The notes: generated by a model not told the origin, from the sequence alone. A DNA stretch of 64,000 bases from Chiua virens (GCA_019787685.1 JAHNUO010000030.1:289391-353390), one strand, 5' to 3'; numbered from the stretch's first letter, positions 44,464 through 57,110 are shown. Made by a program: numbers and translations.

Positions 44464-45802
44464 TAGCGGTGCAGTGTAATACCTCTCATTGCTGCATTCA
44501 GAGTCTAACCTGAGTTGTAATTTGCTGAACTGACAGGAGAGTTACAGACTCGGACTGAAGATACAGTATGCGATTAGTGGACCCGGAGTTACACAGACGT
44601 GTTTTTGAGAGTATACGAAAAATGAGAGCATTTTGCGCAAATGTACATTCTCTCGGCCACACGCAGTCCGCTAGGTTTACGTTGCACAACGATCTGCCGT
44701 ATGTTACATGCACTACACAAAAGTCATACAAACAATTGAGATTAAGCAAACATCGAAAAACCAAGACAACGAGAGCAGAGAGATGGTCAGATTATTAACT
44801 CGGAGAAAGCCTCGAGAATTAAAGGCAGAGCTACACGCCGAAGTGAAGCTAACGTTCTGTGAACGTTGAAGTTGATATTGGGCTGACGTTGATGGGGGTA
44901 TGAGCGACGATTTCCGTCCTGTGTTTGTCGAGGGAATTACTAAACATACACACGGTATCCAGGCCTGAATGTACCTACAATGTTGTTAATGTAGTATATT
45001 TCCTAACGGTCCACTGCAGTGTCAGCTGGCTATCAAGGGTGAAACGACTAATTTACATTGGAACCACTGTACTGGCTACCTGGCGACTACGTTCAACAGA
45101 CATTCTGCCTTGTCGTGCGTGAAACAACGTAAGCGATAGTGATCCGACCCTGTGGTAAATACATACACCAGACAAGTGTAGTACGTTAGTATTATATTTG
45201 ACGAATGCTTGTGGGACATAGGTTAGAATCGACTTGATACAATTGAGTTTTCATTCGGTTATGTGAACGAGGGTGTCCGTTCTGCATCATGCCAATACTC
45301 AAGCATGGTGTGCTTGTGTGAATGATGTATGATAGGTGGAATGCAAATGAAGCGCAAGCAGAAACACTTACCCAGCGTGGCTGACAATATCAATAATACA
45401 ACGTACCACATGCCCGATCGTCGTCAGGGTGCATGTTCTCGGTTTGCTGGCTTTTTTACACCATAGCGCTCAAGAGTATTGAAACCAAAACATTTCATAT
45501 GCATGATGCGGCGGGGTACATGTTGACAGTATGTGTTGATAGCGCAGTAGGCAATGTAGTACTAATAGATGAGATGACGAGAGCGGAAGGGAGTGGGGAT
45601 GGAGACGACGTATCCTGGTATCCACGGTGTGTGATTAGGTGACAATGAGAATGATGAATCCACAGTACGCAATTAGATGGCAATAAGAGAGGGGGGGAGG
45701 GATAAGAAAGGACTCGGAAGATCGTCGAAAGGTGACAGACGATAAGGAAAGGATGAGAGGGGGAATGCTACAGCCGCAACAATAAGGAATGTGGGGAGGA
45801 TA
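44464..45802. other. Intergenic region
   Basis: No gene or repeat recognised; several short open stretches lack motifs. Confidence 0.5.
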
Positions 45803-47250
45803 CTACAACCACGCGAGATCTTGGCGAATAGCTTTCTGCCACTCAGGAACGCTTCTCCCGTCTGATGGATGTAAAGATGCCAACCTGTTCTCAGCCGGGA
45901 ATTGTTCGAGGTCTGATTGGAGCGAGTCAGTGAAGAACCTGTTGAACAGTTAGTTGCAAAAAAAAACATCATGATTGATACGCAGACTTACTTTTCCCAA
46001 GCTTGCTTCCGAAGTTCCACGCTGCGCTCCTTGCGGACTTCTTCACGCATCTCGTCGAGGAGTTCGTCAATAAACTCCCAGAACTGGTGGCTAGACCAGG
46101 TCCGGGTCCCATTGTTAGTAGACTCGGCACTATTGTTGTCAGCAGGGGGATTAGATTCCTCTCGAGCGTCCGATCCAGTGACTTTCTTGAGTAGGGATTC
46201 GTCCACCATGGCGCTGAAAAGTACGAAGTTTTGTCGCTGAAAAACATTAACAATGGGTAAGCGGGATGCACATTACTTACTAAAAATGAGAACCGTCCCC
46301 ATTGTGCTAATGTGACATCAACAAAGTCACGCCCCGAAAGAGTCTTTCCAAGGTCGGATATGTGATGGCTCTTTGAGATGCTGGCCACAATCTGTGACGG
46401 TGAGGGTACAGTTAGTTGATAAACAAATTAAGGGAATCTCATACCTTTGTCTTAATCTGAGATCGCTGCTTGGTCAAGACGTCCTTCATAAGAGTGTCGA
46501 TGTAGATCGTTAGTCAAGCGTCCTCCATCACCAGGGGCGGGATGTTGAACACGGCAAGGTTCTTCTTGATGAAGCCCTAAAGTTGGAAGGACGTCAGTAA
46601 TCGAATGGAGTGACGGTGTACTAGTACAAACCCAAATTCGATCGTTGATGCCATTCAGATAGCGTGATATATTCGCAGACAGAAGTGCTGTCCGGAGCAG
46701 ATCCTGGAGGACGTCCTGCACATGCAGAGGTGAGTTTTTATTTTACTTAATAAGAAATGTGATTACCTTGAACTCGTCTGACTTGATAAAGGAATGGACT
46801 TCGTCTTTCATCCGTTCTCGCTCGAGCCAAAGGAGTTTCCCGAAGATAGTGATGAGCATCCCGGGTAGGTCAAGCTGGGCACTCCATCAGCATATGCTGA
46901 CAGAGATAGAAAACACTTACATCCGCAAAAGCAGTGAGCGCGTCCTCAGCTAGCTCAAGGTCCCTGCAAACCTGGACGGCACAGCGGCGTTTATGCCTCC
47001 GCTGCGATCCCCGCTCAAGTGCTTCTTCGGCAGAGTCAGAACGTTCTCGCCGTCGTTGGCCAGGGGGCGGGGGCTCCATGGTGCTAGACCGTTCACCGGC
47101 AGGGGAACTAGGTGGAAAAGAAAGACGGTCGAAGTCGTCCAAATGAGCGCCAGTGGTTTCGCCCGCAGAAGCAGGTGCTGACCCTTCAGCGTCGTTACTA
47201 GACCCGCCAGTGTGGGCATGCTCAAGTCGGAATCGTGTGAGGAGACTCAT
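45803..47250 (-). CDS. Uncharacterised multi-exon protein with one in-frame TGA
   Basis: Spliced minus-strand gene starting MSLLTRFRLEHAHTGG with a Pro/Arg-rich N-terminus (PPPPGQRRRERSDS), then mostly helical charged exons: LELAEDALTAFAD, GMLITIFGKLLWLERERM, VLQDLLRTALLSANISRYL, SHHISDLGKTLSGRDFVDVT, QFWEFIDELLDEMREEVRK and a final exon ending RQDLAWL. Introns are 50-60 bases with GT-AG ends. The pattern belongs to a widespread uncharacterised basidiomycete family. A TGA at 46514-46516 interrupts VMEDA-stop-LTIYIDTLMKD; no intron there would remove it without losing flanking sequence, so the gene may be dead or misread at one base. Confidence 0.6.
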
Positions 47251-47403
47251 ACTGAGGTGTCAAATGGTTGGTGAAGGGTGAGGTTGCAGTCATGACGGTG
47301 GTGGTTAACAATGTTCGCGGTGTTTTGGAACATTTGGCTTTGAACGCAAGGAAACAAACGTCCGACCGGCGTTCGCTGTAAAAGTTCATCCAACGATCCA
47401 TTC

Positions 47404-50200
47404 ATGCACATGAGTCATTACAACAATGCGGAACATACCCCATTACTCCCCAAATCCAACGACAATCATGAGGATGACGTTGCAGCCTACACGATCTCCT
47501 CCTCGACTAGACAATGTATTCTCATAGCTTTGTGGACTGGAACGTTTTTCTGTGTGAGTAGTTCCCGATTGTCCAGACCCTGCACAATTCTGATAACCTA
47601 GCGTTCAGAACTTGAACTGTATATAATTTGTCCCCTGCGCTTTCGTTAGCATCAATCATAATTGTTCACTATCTCCTTAGCAACGATGGTAGCCACGCAT
47701 GAGTAGCGTCTCGAACTTTGAACCCTGCGTTTCACAAACATCGTTCATAGTGCTACCCTCCATAATGTCAGAATTCAAAGAATCAAACCAAGCCAGTTGG
47801 ATTGGCACTGCGTGCGTTCCATACTTTCAGCGCTTGGACGCCCAGTCACATAGTTCTCAGATATTTGCTCTCGAGCTGCACCTTCACACCTCTCTACGGA
47901 CGACTGTGTACTACCATCGGTCGGCGTGCCGCGTGCCAAATCGCGTTATGTACCACCGTCCTTGGCACACTTCTCTGCGCGGGCTCCAGGAGCATGGTCG
48001 AATTGACAGTTGCTCGATTCGTATGTCGCTCCTCTATTGATAGTGCTGGGTTGAAATTCTGGGATAGCTGGAATGGGCGCAGGGGCGCTCCAGTTGCTTC
48101 CGACGTGAGTTTGTATACTCACGTATTAACCTAACTTAGCCCAAATATTTGGTCAATGAAGAGTTGTCTGTGCCGATCTGTACAATGTGCGAGTACGTTC
48201 CTAGGTCATCTTTCCACGCTCAGTCCTTCATTATCGTGCAGGAATGCAGTTTACCTCTAGCGTTCAACAATTTCTCTATAGTCGTGAGGGTTTCGTTCAT
48301 CTGTGCATACCATACTATAGACCTCTGAATCTTACCCTAGGTTCGATTAGGTCTCGGTGGGACAATTGGCGGTATCCTGAATGATTTGTACGTTGTTCAT
48401 CATGATACCTTGAGGTGTGAGATATGGCATGCTAACTGGGTTGGAGAGTTGGGTGGCGCGCTGTGTTTTTGTGTGAAGTGCCATTCTTTGTGTCGGTGGC
48501 GATCATCATCACAAAAAAGATGTATTATACGACGCCAGTGAGTCTCCCGCCGGTGAATATGTCTCGTTCATATGAACAGGCATTCAATATATGTTCTACA
48601 GGGCCAAGGTCAGAGTGCAAAGGAAGTACTGTGTAGAATTGATTTTGGGGGTTTGATCGCATTGTTTTTGGCGGTAAGTCATCTTTGTTTGATTATTTGT
48701 TGCATGGCTAACCTCGCGCCGGATCGGTTCCATTCTACACGTAGATTGGGTCCACACTTATTTGGCTTAGCACAAAATTCAACGAGGGTCTTCCAGTGAG
48801 TTTCTTCAAGTATTACTCGCGTTTCCTGGACTTTACAATACCTGGCAGTGGACAAATTTGAGGGTGGTCATCCTTCTTATACTTTCCCTCCTGTCTTTTG
48901 GAGTTTTGCTCGTGGTTGAATTCTGCATAGCTCGTGAGCCCATCCTTCCTCCTTGCCTTCTAAGAGAGAAGGTGGCCGTCTGGGTTAGTTTGAGTAACTT
49001 TTTTTTGTCGGCTTGCAACTATTCTGTTACGTTCTTTGTCCCGTTATGGTTCCAAACGGTGTCCTTGGACAGTGCAGCCATCGCAGGTGTGTTGTCGAAT
49101 GGACGTAGATTTGTTTGCAATTAACCTCCCCTGTCTGCGAGGAATCCAGGACTCCACTTGCTTCCCAATAGCGTTGCCACGGGTTTGGATTCTTTGATGG
49201 GAGGGTGGGTCGTAACCCCCCTGCTACCCGGTTGCTGATGTTCATACGTCAAACGCAGCTGGATAATTCATCAAACGGGTAAATGCACAACTCTCAACCT
49301 CGTGTTTGGTATCCTTCCGTTCTCTGGCCTCGTTTCTCTCATCTTCATACGGGAGGATTCGGGTTTCATTCAAAAGTGGCTCAGCGTCTTACCGATTGGA
49401 CTTGGAAATGCAGTCGTGGTTCTGATAGTGATGAGTATGCAGTTCCTGTGAGGTTCGTGTTGTCTTACTCATGCACTTCGACTTGTTTCTTTGCCTAGTC
49501 GCGTTACAAGCGCACTTGCCGGGTGGGTTGTCTGACATCCACTATTCCTCGATGGACTCGATTCTGAATGCGCTCGTGTTTCCAGAATCATTGATTCCCT
49601 GTGGGACGGCAGTCGCTCAGCTCAGTAGAGGACTCGGTGAGTAGCAGTTTCGTTTGGAAAACTGACGTTCATCTTCCGCGTGTATCACTTCGATCCAGGA
49701 CAAGTATCGAGCATTGCCATCGCCTCTGCTATTTTCCAGTCCCGTCTCGATACCGAGCTACGTCAGCGCATCCACATCCCTGACGCAGACAAGGTCCGCC
49801 CTTGTACTGCTCGATATTTTTTCTCTGATCAAATTTGACGCCTAAATATCATTTCGGAGATCCGACACTCGTTCAGCTTGGTAGTGTCGCTTCCCCCAGA
49901 TCTCCAACGCGCTGCTCAGGACGCATACGCGGCAAGCTTACGCACCGTGTTTATGGTTGGAACGTGTTCGTTGCTCGTGTCTTACTTCATCCGCTTGCCG
50001 GTACGTCTTGCATGGTTCTGACGTGCTTTCTCCAAGGGGGCTATTGAGGACACAGGCTGACTGGACGAACGATTTTATGACAGATTCCTGAGGCGCCGAT
50101 GGAAAAGCGAAGTGAGCATGCCGACCGAACCGACTCGGAATCGAGGTCTCAGCTAGGACCTGAATCTGAACCTGACTCTGAATACGAAGTACCTTGCTGA
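47404..50200 (+). pseudogene. MFS transporter pseudogene (DHA/vacuolar amino-acid permease type)
   Basis: N-terminus MHMSHYNNAEHTPLLPKSN with a vacuolar-transporter-like PLLPK segment, then ISSSTRQCILIALWTGTFF as first membrane helix. Later pieces include AGIAGMG-like sequence near 48050, EPILPPCLLREKVAVWVSL and NFFLSACNYSVTFFVPLWFQ (48940-49060), and an acidic C-terminal tail ending at 50200. Between these the frame is broken many times and the helices cannot be joined, although intron-like gaps are frequent. A decayed 12-14-helix proton antiporter is the best explanation. Confidence 0.7.
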
Positions 50201-50349
50201 GAGTAGGCGAGTGTCAATGGAAGAAATGGACAGTTATAGGTATCAAAGACAACCTTATGACGTCTACTTAAGACATGTGGACATATACATCCTAGAGGGT
50301 TATTGAAACTTGTAGAGATCTCGATCGTACGCTTTGAATCATAAGACTT

Positions 50350-51450
50350 TCATCTATGCGAAGACAACGCATCGTCCAACAACTGGTTCAAAATGTGATG
50401 GATAGTTTTACCTAGTACACTAATGTTACAAAAATACATGAATTCCGCAGGGTGACTACCTTTCATCACAACCACCACTTCACAAACCACCTTTCGAAAT
50501 CCAATATTTGACCCATGCGTCTGTGTCTGCCTCTCCGATCGCCTTCCGCCCTGCGCCAACCTGCGGAAAAACTCGAGCAGCTTGATGGCCGGCTATGTCC
50601 ATACATTAGCAAACAAGTCCAGACACACGGAATCTACTCACAATGTTGGCCAAGTCGTCTTCTGAAGCATTCTCAGCCCTCTTCTCGAACAACGCAAACC
50701 AATCACCGAAGGGAATGACTGGGAGCACATCGTCTTCGAGTGACTTGCTCTTGATGATGGCACGTCGCACGAACGCTATTATCTCCGCCCAAGGGGCTCC
50801 ACAAGGGTTGACGAGATTGAGCGCTGGCGGTGGTGCTTTTTTGGAAAACGCCGTCTCGAGGATGGCAGCAGCCACGTCTTCTTCTCGTAGCCATGACACC
50901 ACCTAAGTGGCTTTTGTGAGCACAACGTTTGTGACCACGTGAAGAACCTGCCAACGTACGCCTGCCGGTTCTGGAAGCGCACCGAGAGCAATACTTGACT
51001 TGACGAGGATCGGGAACCAGTCTGTCGTGGCCCAAGAACCACCCACGCCACGGGCGATCTGACCAATGCGAAGCGAGGTCGAATGTAAGCCGCTCTTAGT
51101 GATAATCTGTAGAGCCATCTCAGTACCAACCGACGACATGGTGTCCAAGTCATGACTCACACGCTCGGCGGCATACTTGGCTTCTCCATAGCCTGAGCCG
51201 ATGGCAAACGAGGAATCGAGTTGAATTTCCTCTGAAAAGCGGCCTTTCGAGTTGTCCCAGGCATGCGCGGATCCGATCGACGAAGTAAACAAGAACCGGA
51301 GGTTTTGGCTCTGGGGCGAATCCAAGCCAAGTTTGAGGAGGTTCTGCGATGCCCGAATGTTGTCCTCAAAAGAAGCTATCGCCAAGTTGAAGTCGAGGCG
51401 CCATGTGTTGTGTGTGATCAACGTGACCACGCTCTTTATCTGCTAATGAC
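50350..51450 (-). pseudogene. C-terminal thioester-reductase domain of an NRPS-like enzyme
   Basis: NAD(P)-binding Thioester-redct/Male-sterility fold: THNTWRLDFNLAIASFEDNI, LRFLFTSSIGSAHAW, the catalytic YGEAKYAAERV (Tyr-x-x-x-Lys), STSLRIGQIARGVGGSWATT, then WLREEDVAAAILETAF, PALNLVNPCGAPWAEII and EKRAENASEDDLANI. It matches the C-terminus of fungal adenylate-forming reductases and aminoadipate reductases, which release acyl thioesters as aldehydes. Adenylation and carrier domains and the Rossmann glycine loop are missing; sequence upstream (51450-51850) is unrelated. So it is a fragment. Confidence 0.75.
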
Positions 51451-51873
51451 GTGAGTGTATTTTTGGGCATGCTAACCGTTCTACCTGCCTCTTCATACTG
51501 AGCTGGAGAGGGACCGCATCACTCTGAATCCGCATTTGATTCGACGTAGACAAGTTTATTCGAATCTAATAGGTCGATCGGAAGCCCTCTGATACACTGG
51601 AGTGATATAAGTGCTTACTCGTCGCCGTGGGACGGTGCCCACAATGCACATCGTCCGCTGGCACACCTGCTGAATGAGAACAGTGCTTCCTAAAAGCAAA
51701 GGAAGAAACCACGCGTGCGATCGAGGGTTTGGCAACTTTGATGCAATCACGGTGAAGGCGTGGGAACCCTAGGCCTTAACCCGAGCGCAAGACTTAGACC
51801 GAAGCCTAGCCGTGACCTCCTTTCCCCTCACGCCAGAAACTTCCTTGAAACTTGAAACTTGGCAAAGGCGCGA

Positions 51874-51925
51874 GCGATACTTTCGGCTGCGCACGAAAGC
51901 AAGTCGGAACACACGACTGCGGCCT
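51874..51925 (+). repeat. Dispersed 52-bp repeat upstream of the TET/JBP-like gene
   Basis: Begins GCGATACTTTCGGCTG; same orientation and length as the block at 40164-40215 with several mismatches. Probably part of a transposon end or untranslated region. Confidence 0.7.
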
Positions 51926-52724
51926 CCCTAGAGGGTTTCTCGTAACTATCTCACTTACCGAGTGAGGCTGAACGCTCCCTGACACCCCAGTGCCACGCAG
52001 CCACAAGCAAAGTTTTCGGCCCCGTCGTATACCCGCTCGTTAGGAACCAACGCAGGCTTGAAAAAACCTTCCCTAGACCACCCACCTCTGAAACACCCCA
52101 GAACTTAGGTAACTCGATGCCCGAAAACTTTCACCCCGGCGTGAGTAGGGACTTCACCCACGGAAGGCAGCCAGGAAGAGAGAGCTTGTCGAGGCCCACG
52201 GCACACCTTCCGAAAGAACTTCCCCTGAACCCCCTTTTTGGAAACCCCGAAGGAACTGGCTCTGCCAAAATCCCCGTTTCAACACCCCGGTGCGAGGACT
52301 CTAAGCTAAACTCTGAAACTCGAGTGCATGCTCCTGTAGAATTTTCCGATCCAGGGAGGGCGGGGTCCGGGGGTTGTGCTGAGGGTGTGCCTCGAGTCCA
52401 TTGTGCAAATGTCGACCTGCTTAGGGCCTTCCGCGACTATGAGGTCGACAGGCCAGTGGGCGAAGCCTGGGAGAGTTGCTTCCCGCTGAACTCAGAGGCA
52501 GAGGGTTTGGCATTTCGTGAAGTGTTTTTCACGACTGAAGCGGTGAGTGTGGTGGTTGGGTTAGATGTGCTCGGAACTCAACCGCAAAGTCCCAGGAATG
52601 CCCTCAGCCCCCCCGGCTTCCTACATTTGTTTTTGGGGAGTTTCCTGCTGAACTTACCCCCGAGGAGTCAAGGCCCCTGCTTCCTTTTAGCCCCCGAGGG
52701 AAGAGACACGCGCCTAGCTCGGTC

Positions 52725-54306
52725 TTGGCCTCAAGCCCACCCACCCCTCCCCCCAAGAAGCTGGAACCCCCTAGCCTCTCCCTCCCGACTAGCTACATAC
52801 CCCCCGAGGCTCTCAACCCTCGCTCGAAGAAGAAGAGAAACGGGAGTGGGTCAAAGAAGAAGAGGTCGGCGAAGAGGTTGCAGGAGAACTCTGGAAGGGT
52901 TCTCAAAATTGCTCGGGGAATTGTTAAGGAAAGGAAAGTGGTTCGGGTTTCTCTTGATTCTCAGTCCTTCCGTGCAGCGAGCACAGGCTGGCAGGGGGTC
53001 ATGAGGTCGAAGGCTGAGCAGGCTGTGATGGCGGACCTCAGCACCACAGGGGAGATTTATAGCCACCTCCAAAGCTTCACTCAGATTCCTTACACCGAGT
53101 GAGTGGGTTTGTTGATGGTTAGGCTCTCTGAAACTGTGGTTTTTAGGCACCAGCCTGTTTTCATCTTTGACCAGCATAACCATTTGCTTGCAGTGCGGTG
53201 CCGCACTGCTACTTGGTTTTTAGATAACTTACATGAACTTGATGCCCTTTTACAAAAGTATCTAGGAGCTCTCTTGAGCAAGAGGCCTCAAAGGATCCAA
53301 GATTATGGAAAGAATCCCCGAGGGAGCCACATCCCTCTCTTAGTAGGTTGGCACCGGCAACGGACAGAGGTAATCTTTTTAACCTTTTATTCATGAAACT
53401 GCTGAGAGTGCTTTTTTTTCAGAACCCAACCCAGACAGAGTTGCATAGAATTCATAAGGCAGCCACAGATGAGTTCATTGGGTCTTCTTTGGTCAAAAAC
53501 CTCACGTGAGCTTGTGTTATTCTCCCCCTTCTTTGATTTGATGAAAAAGCTCACTGGCAGAAATTTTGTATGTGAGACACTGAGGTTTTACTTCCCTGCT
53601 TGTGCAGAGAGGTTCCAGAGGGCAGTTGACTACTGGGCTGAGGTGAATGTGGGCAAGCCTGAGCAAAAGGTTGAGGCACAGTTTGGGCTTTTTTTCAACT
53701 TTTGCCCAAATGTTCCCCTTCCTGGAGGTCGAGTCCACACAGTGCCTCATGCCGATAGGAAAAATGTTGCAGGTGGCCTTTGTGCTCTCTTGACATACCA
53801 CAAGAATAGTATGTGCTCCACTTTCTATTTACTAAAAATTCATTATTTTTCCTCCTGATAGGGTCCTTTAACTCAAAAGAAAAGGCTTGGCTGGCAATTT
53901 GGGAGCTCGAGGTGATACTTGAGCTTCCTGTTGGCGTCTTGCTTTTATATCCCTCTGCTTTGTTTTATCACTTCAATGTCGACATTAGTGGTGAGGCTTA
54001 TTTTTCTAGCCTAGATAAGTTGTTTACATAACCACCTATTCAGATATGATTATTCAAAGCAGTGACCAGCCTCATGTTAGTGAGAGAGAAAATTATTCTA
54101 AGTGGGATTGTTCATCACAGGGTAGAGGGAGTTTGGTCTGGTTTAACCAAGCCAGTATGATTCAGTCAGCAGAGTTAGGCTATAACTCAATCAAGCAGGC
54201 TCAAGCTGCTGGCTTGGAAACCACAACAAATTTTGAAGAAGATGTAAATACATACTTCAAACCTTCCACTCAATTTGTTCTGCCTTCCTGTGATTTGGTA
54301 AAGTAG
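52725..54306 (+). CDS. TET/JBP-like 2-oxoglutarate/Fe(II) dioxygenase
   Basis: Nuclear dioxygenase family that oxidises methylated bases in DNA; in mushrooms it is expanded and linked to KDZ transposons. Lys/Arg-rich N-terminus (KKKRNGSGSKKKR); VSLDSQSFRAASTGWQGV; FDQHNHLLAVRCR; after an intron, FDLMKKLTGRNFVCETL; FNFCPNVPLPGG; the iron-binding HAD (H-x-D, 53748-53756) in VPHADRKNVAGGLCALLTYH; WELEVILELPVGVLLLYPSA with the distal His (53969-53971) in FYHFNVDI; and GRGSLVWFNQASMIQSAELGY. At least four introns (near 53103, 53370, 53506, 53806, 53988). The catalytic residues are all present. The start is uncertain: a GC-rich open stretch from 52117 overlaps in another frame. No KDZ transposase was found here. 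Confidence 0.8.
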
Positions 54307-54314
54307 GTGGATTA

Positions 54315-54395
54315 TTTAAGGAGCTTTTTGCATATGGGTTCAGGTTGCAGTGAGGTTCTGGTCTAAAACTTTGTTCATATATGTACATATATTCC
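54315..54395 (+). repeat. Dispersed repeat, copy 1 (3' of TET/JBP-like gene)
   Basis: GGAGCTTTTTGCATATGGGTT followed by a TATATGTACATATATTCCAT block; closely similar to 62362-62440. Suggests that both loci carry the same type of element end. Confidence 0.7.
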
Positions 54396-54699
54396 ATATT
54401 CCAATATTTATAGGGTCATCCTGGAATTAAGATTCAAAATGAAAATGTCAGAATGGTTAGAAAAGTATATAATAAATAAGAACCCATTTATGTGATCATT
54501 TTGAGCCCCTTATCAAGGAAAACGGTGGTCAGGTTGTGGAGATAAAAATCCTACAGAGCCTGGGGTAATTGTAATTACAATTTGAAAACCAAAATCTGGG
54601 TGAAGTAATGATTGGAGATTGTTTATATATATGTTAGGATGCCCCAAATAAGTTTTCTAAGAAAACGGCGGTCGGAATAATTTTGAGCAAGGTAAGAGG

Positions 54700-55775
54700 G
54701 GAGGAGGGGGAAGGGTGAGATGCATCTCTCAAATATTTTTTTGGTGCAATTCTATGTATTGTATCATGGTTTATAGGTGTTACATACATGTGGGGAACAT
54801 TATTTGCACTCATAATGGACCATCCTGATTTATTTGAGACCAGTAGAGGGGGGGAGGGGGGAGGGTAAGGTGCATCTCTCAAATATTTTTTTGGTACAAT
54901 TCTATGTATTGTATCATGGTCTATAGGTGTTATATATATGTGGGGAACATTATTTGCACTCATAATGGACCGTCCTGATTTATTTGAGACCAGTAGAGGG
55001 GGGAGGGGGGAGGGTAAGGTGTGTAAGGATTGCTACGCATCCGGCTACAGATCTGGTCCGAGCAACCACTGCCTTTTCATTTTATTTGTCAGCGTTATTC
55101 AGCACTATTCAGTCGTTTCTAAGCTCTCTGTTTACCACACACTTCATAGCCTTTTCACTTTCGTATATAAGCCTCCTTGTACGTTCGTCTCAAATATCGA
55201 TAATAATCAGTCTAAGAGTCCAATCCCGATTGTTTCAGCTCAATCCGAAGTATTCTGACGTTCTGCACGCCTTCCGAGTCTCCCGATTCCGCACGTTCTC
55301 CGACTCTCTCTACGCACGGACGCATTCACTCTTTCTCGCACACTCAACAAACCATCTACCGGCTCAGTCACCTTCCCCTTTTGCACTCACACTCGCCTTC
55401 CATGTTTCGCCAACACAGCGGAGCGTGCTGCTACAGGTGCATCTCTCAAATATTTTTTTGGTGCAATTCTATGTATTGTATCATGGTTTATAGGTGTTAT
55501 ATACATGTGGGGAACATCATTTGCACCCATAATGGACCATCCTGATTTATTTGAGACCAGTAGAGGGGAGAGGGGGTAGGGTAGGGTGCATCTCTCAAAT
55601 ATTTTTTTGGTACAATTCTATATATTGTATAGTGGTCTATGGGTGTTATATACATGTGGGGAACATCATTTGCACTCATAATGGACCATCTTGATTTATT
55701 TGAGACCAGTAGAGGGGAGAGGGGGGAGGGTAAGGTGCATCTCTCAAATATTTTTTTGGTACAATTCTATGTATT
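54700..55775. repeat. 149-bp minisatellite, about 4.3 units
   Basis: Units start (CATCTCTCAAAT) at 54723, 54873, 55440, 55589 and 55738, a period of 149-150 bp once the inserted LTR is removed. Each holds a TTTTTTT tract, a TGTGGGGAACAT block and a GGGGGGAGGG-rich end. The array runs open in one minus-strand frame only by its period being near a multiple of three; it is not a gene. Confidence 0.9.
55022..55435. mobile_element. Solo LTR (414 bp) inside the minisatellite
   Basis: TGTAAGGATTGC...GTGCTGCTACA, flanked by GGTG on both sides (55018-55021, 55436-55439) at a fixed position of the 149-bp unit. A TATATAAG-like box lies near 55165, so the promoter probably faces right. Confidence 0.8.
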
Positions 55776-56057
55776 GTATCTTACCATATTTCTCTAATGT
55801 TGTTAAGTTAGACCTAAGGTTCCAGTAGCAAATCATGTATATATTTGACTGCAAATATGAAATACTGATGATGCAGACAATATTGAATGATTATGAGGTA
55901 TCATACTGACTGTTAATATGATGTATATTCCCACATGTTGACAACATGGTTGAAATGCAGGAAAACAAGTGACTACAATGTATAAATACAGTGAACAATA
56001 CAATGATATAAGTGTGTGTACAAACCAATGATGTAATCTAGACATGTCTAAAACAGA

Positions 56058-57110
56058 TCACGTACCTTCGTCGTCAATGGGCTGTGTCCTCACGAGACCA
56101 CCACTGGCTGTGTCGATATCTTTCCAGTACATGGACTCGTCGTCGTCATCGTTGGTGTCGTTGTTGTCGTCAAGGGCAGACTGATGGATGCACACTGGCA
56201 TGTGACCACTGGCAGGATCGTCGAGAGGGACCGTGATGGCTGCTGGATTCGCTTGAGTGGAAGGAGGTACGAGAACGGTTTGAGAGAGAGGGTCATCTTC
56301 GTGCATCGTATCTAGCATATGATGAGACGAGATTAGATCCGATGAATGAGACGTGGTGCTGGTGCATGGTGGAAGGTGGACGTGCGTACCGATGCCAGTG
56401 GTGTCGTCCGCGTTGTCGTTGCCGCCGGTCGGAAGAGAGACCCCCAACGCTTCAATGAGTTTCTCAATGGGTTTGCGCGGTTTGGACGGGGGGAACAAGA
56501 ATGTCGTCCATTTGTGCTTCAAATCGAGTTTGTCGTCGGTGTCCTGTTCGTCGTCGATCACGTCTTCGTCGTCTTCGTCGTCTGAGTCTTGGCGCTGCTT
56601 GAATTCGAATTCGAACCAATCTTGCTTTGGCATAAGGGAAACGTCGACGTCGAGGGACAGGTTGAATGATTTCTCGCGATGTTCGTAGGCACTGTCAGTG
56701 AGTATCTGGTCACGACGACGACGACGACTCGGTCAATCAGAACAGAACAGAAACAGAGGACTCGTGTGGGACGAACCTTGACGATCTCACGCAAAGGAGC
56801 ATCGAGCTCTGCACGGACGGCACGAGACTTGGACGGCGTGTCCTTTCTGGACTCCGATCCAAGAGGCCAGGCGGGGGGGCACGACTGAAGCGCATTGATG
56901 ACCTTCTTTATGGAGTCGTAGTCCTTCTTCCTGGTCGCGATCCGGATGTTGCGCCTGTTCTCCTCGACGCTGTTGAAGACGACGTCCTTGAGCTTCATGG
57001 TGTCGACGTCGATGCCGTCGGGCCAGTGGATGATGTAGCGCAGGTCGTCGTCCTCGTCGTCGTTCATGATGCCGCGTGACTTGGAGGGGTCGGTGTGCAT
57101 AGAGTGCGAT
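56058..57110 (-). CDS. Uncharacterised acidic protein exons
   Basis: Two open blocks on the minus strand: one with DLRYIIHWPDGIDVDTMKLKD and NIRIATRKKDYDSIKKVINA (56800-57080), one with MPKQDWFEFEFKQRQDS followed by a long Asp/Glu run and KHKWTTFLFPPSKPRKPIEK (56058-56633). A possible intron lies between them near 56690-56770. Family not recognised. They follow the MIC60 remnant without a clear boundary and may be a separate gene or a fused tail. Confidence 0.4.

Noticed and set aside
52117..53004. 295-codon plus-strand frame before the dioxygenase as its true N-terminus
   Set aside because: Low-complexity Pro/Arg composition and a frame different from the clearly conserved VSLDSQSFRAASTGWQGV segment; kept only as a possible upstream region.
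54634..55679. Repeated minus-strand peptides (SANNVPHxYITPIDHDTIHRI) as a repeat protein
   Set aside because: They are a by-product of the 149-bp tandem repeat reading open by chance; composition and context are non-coding.
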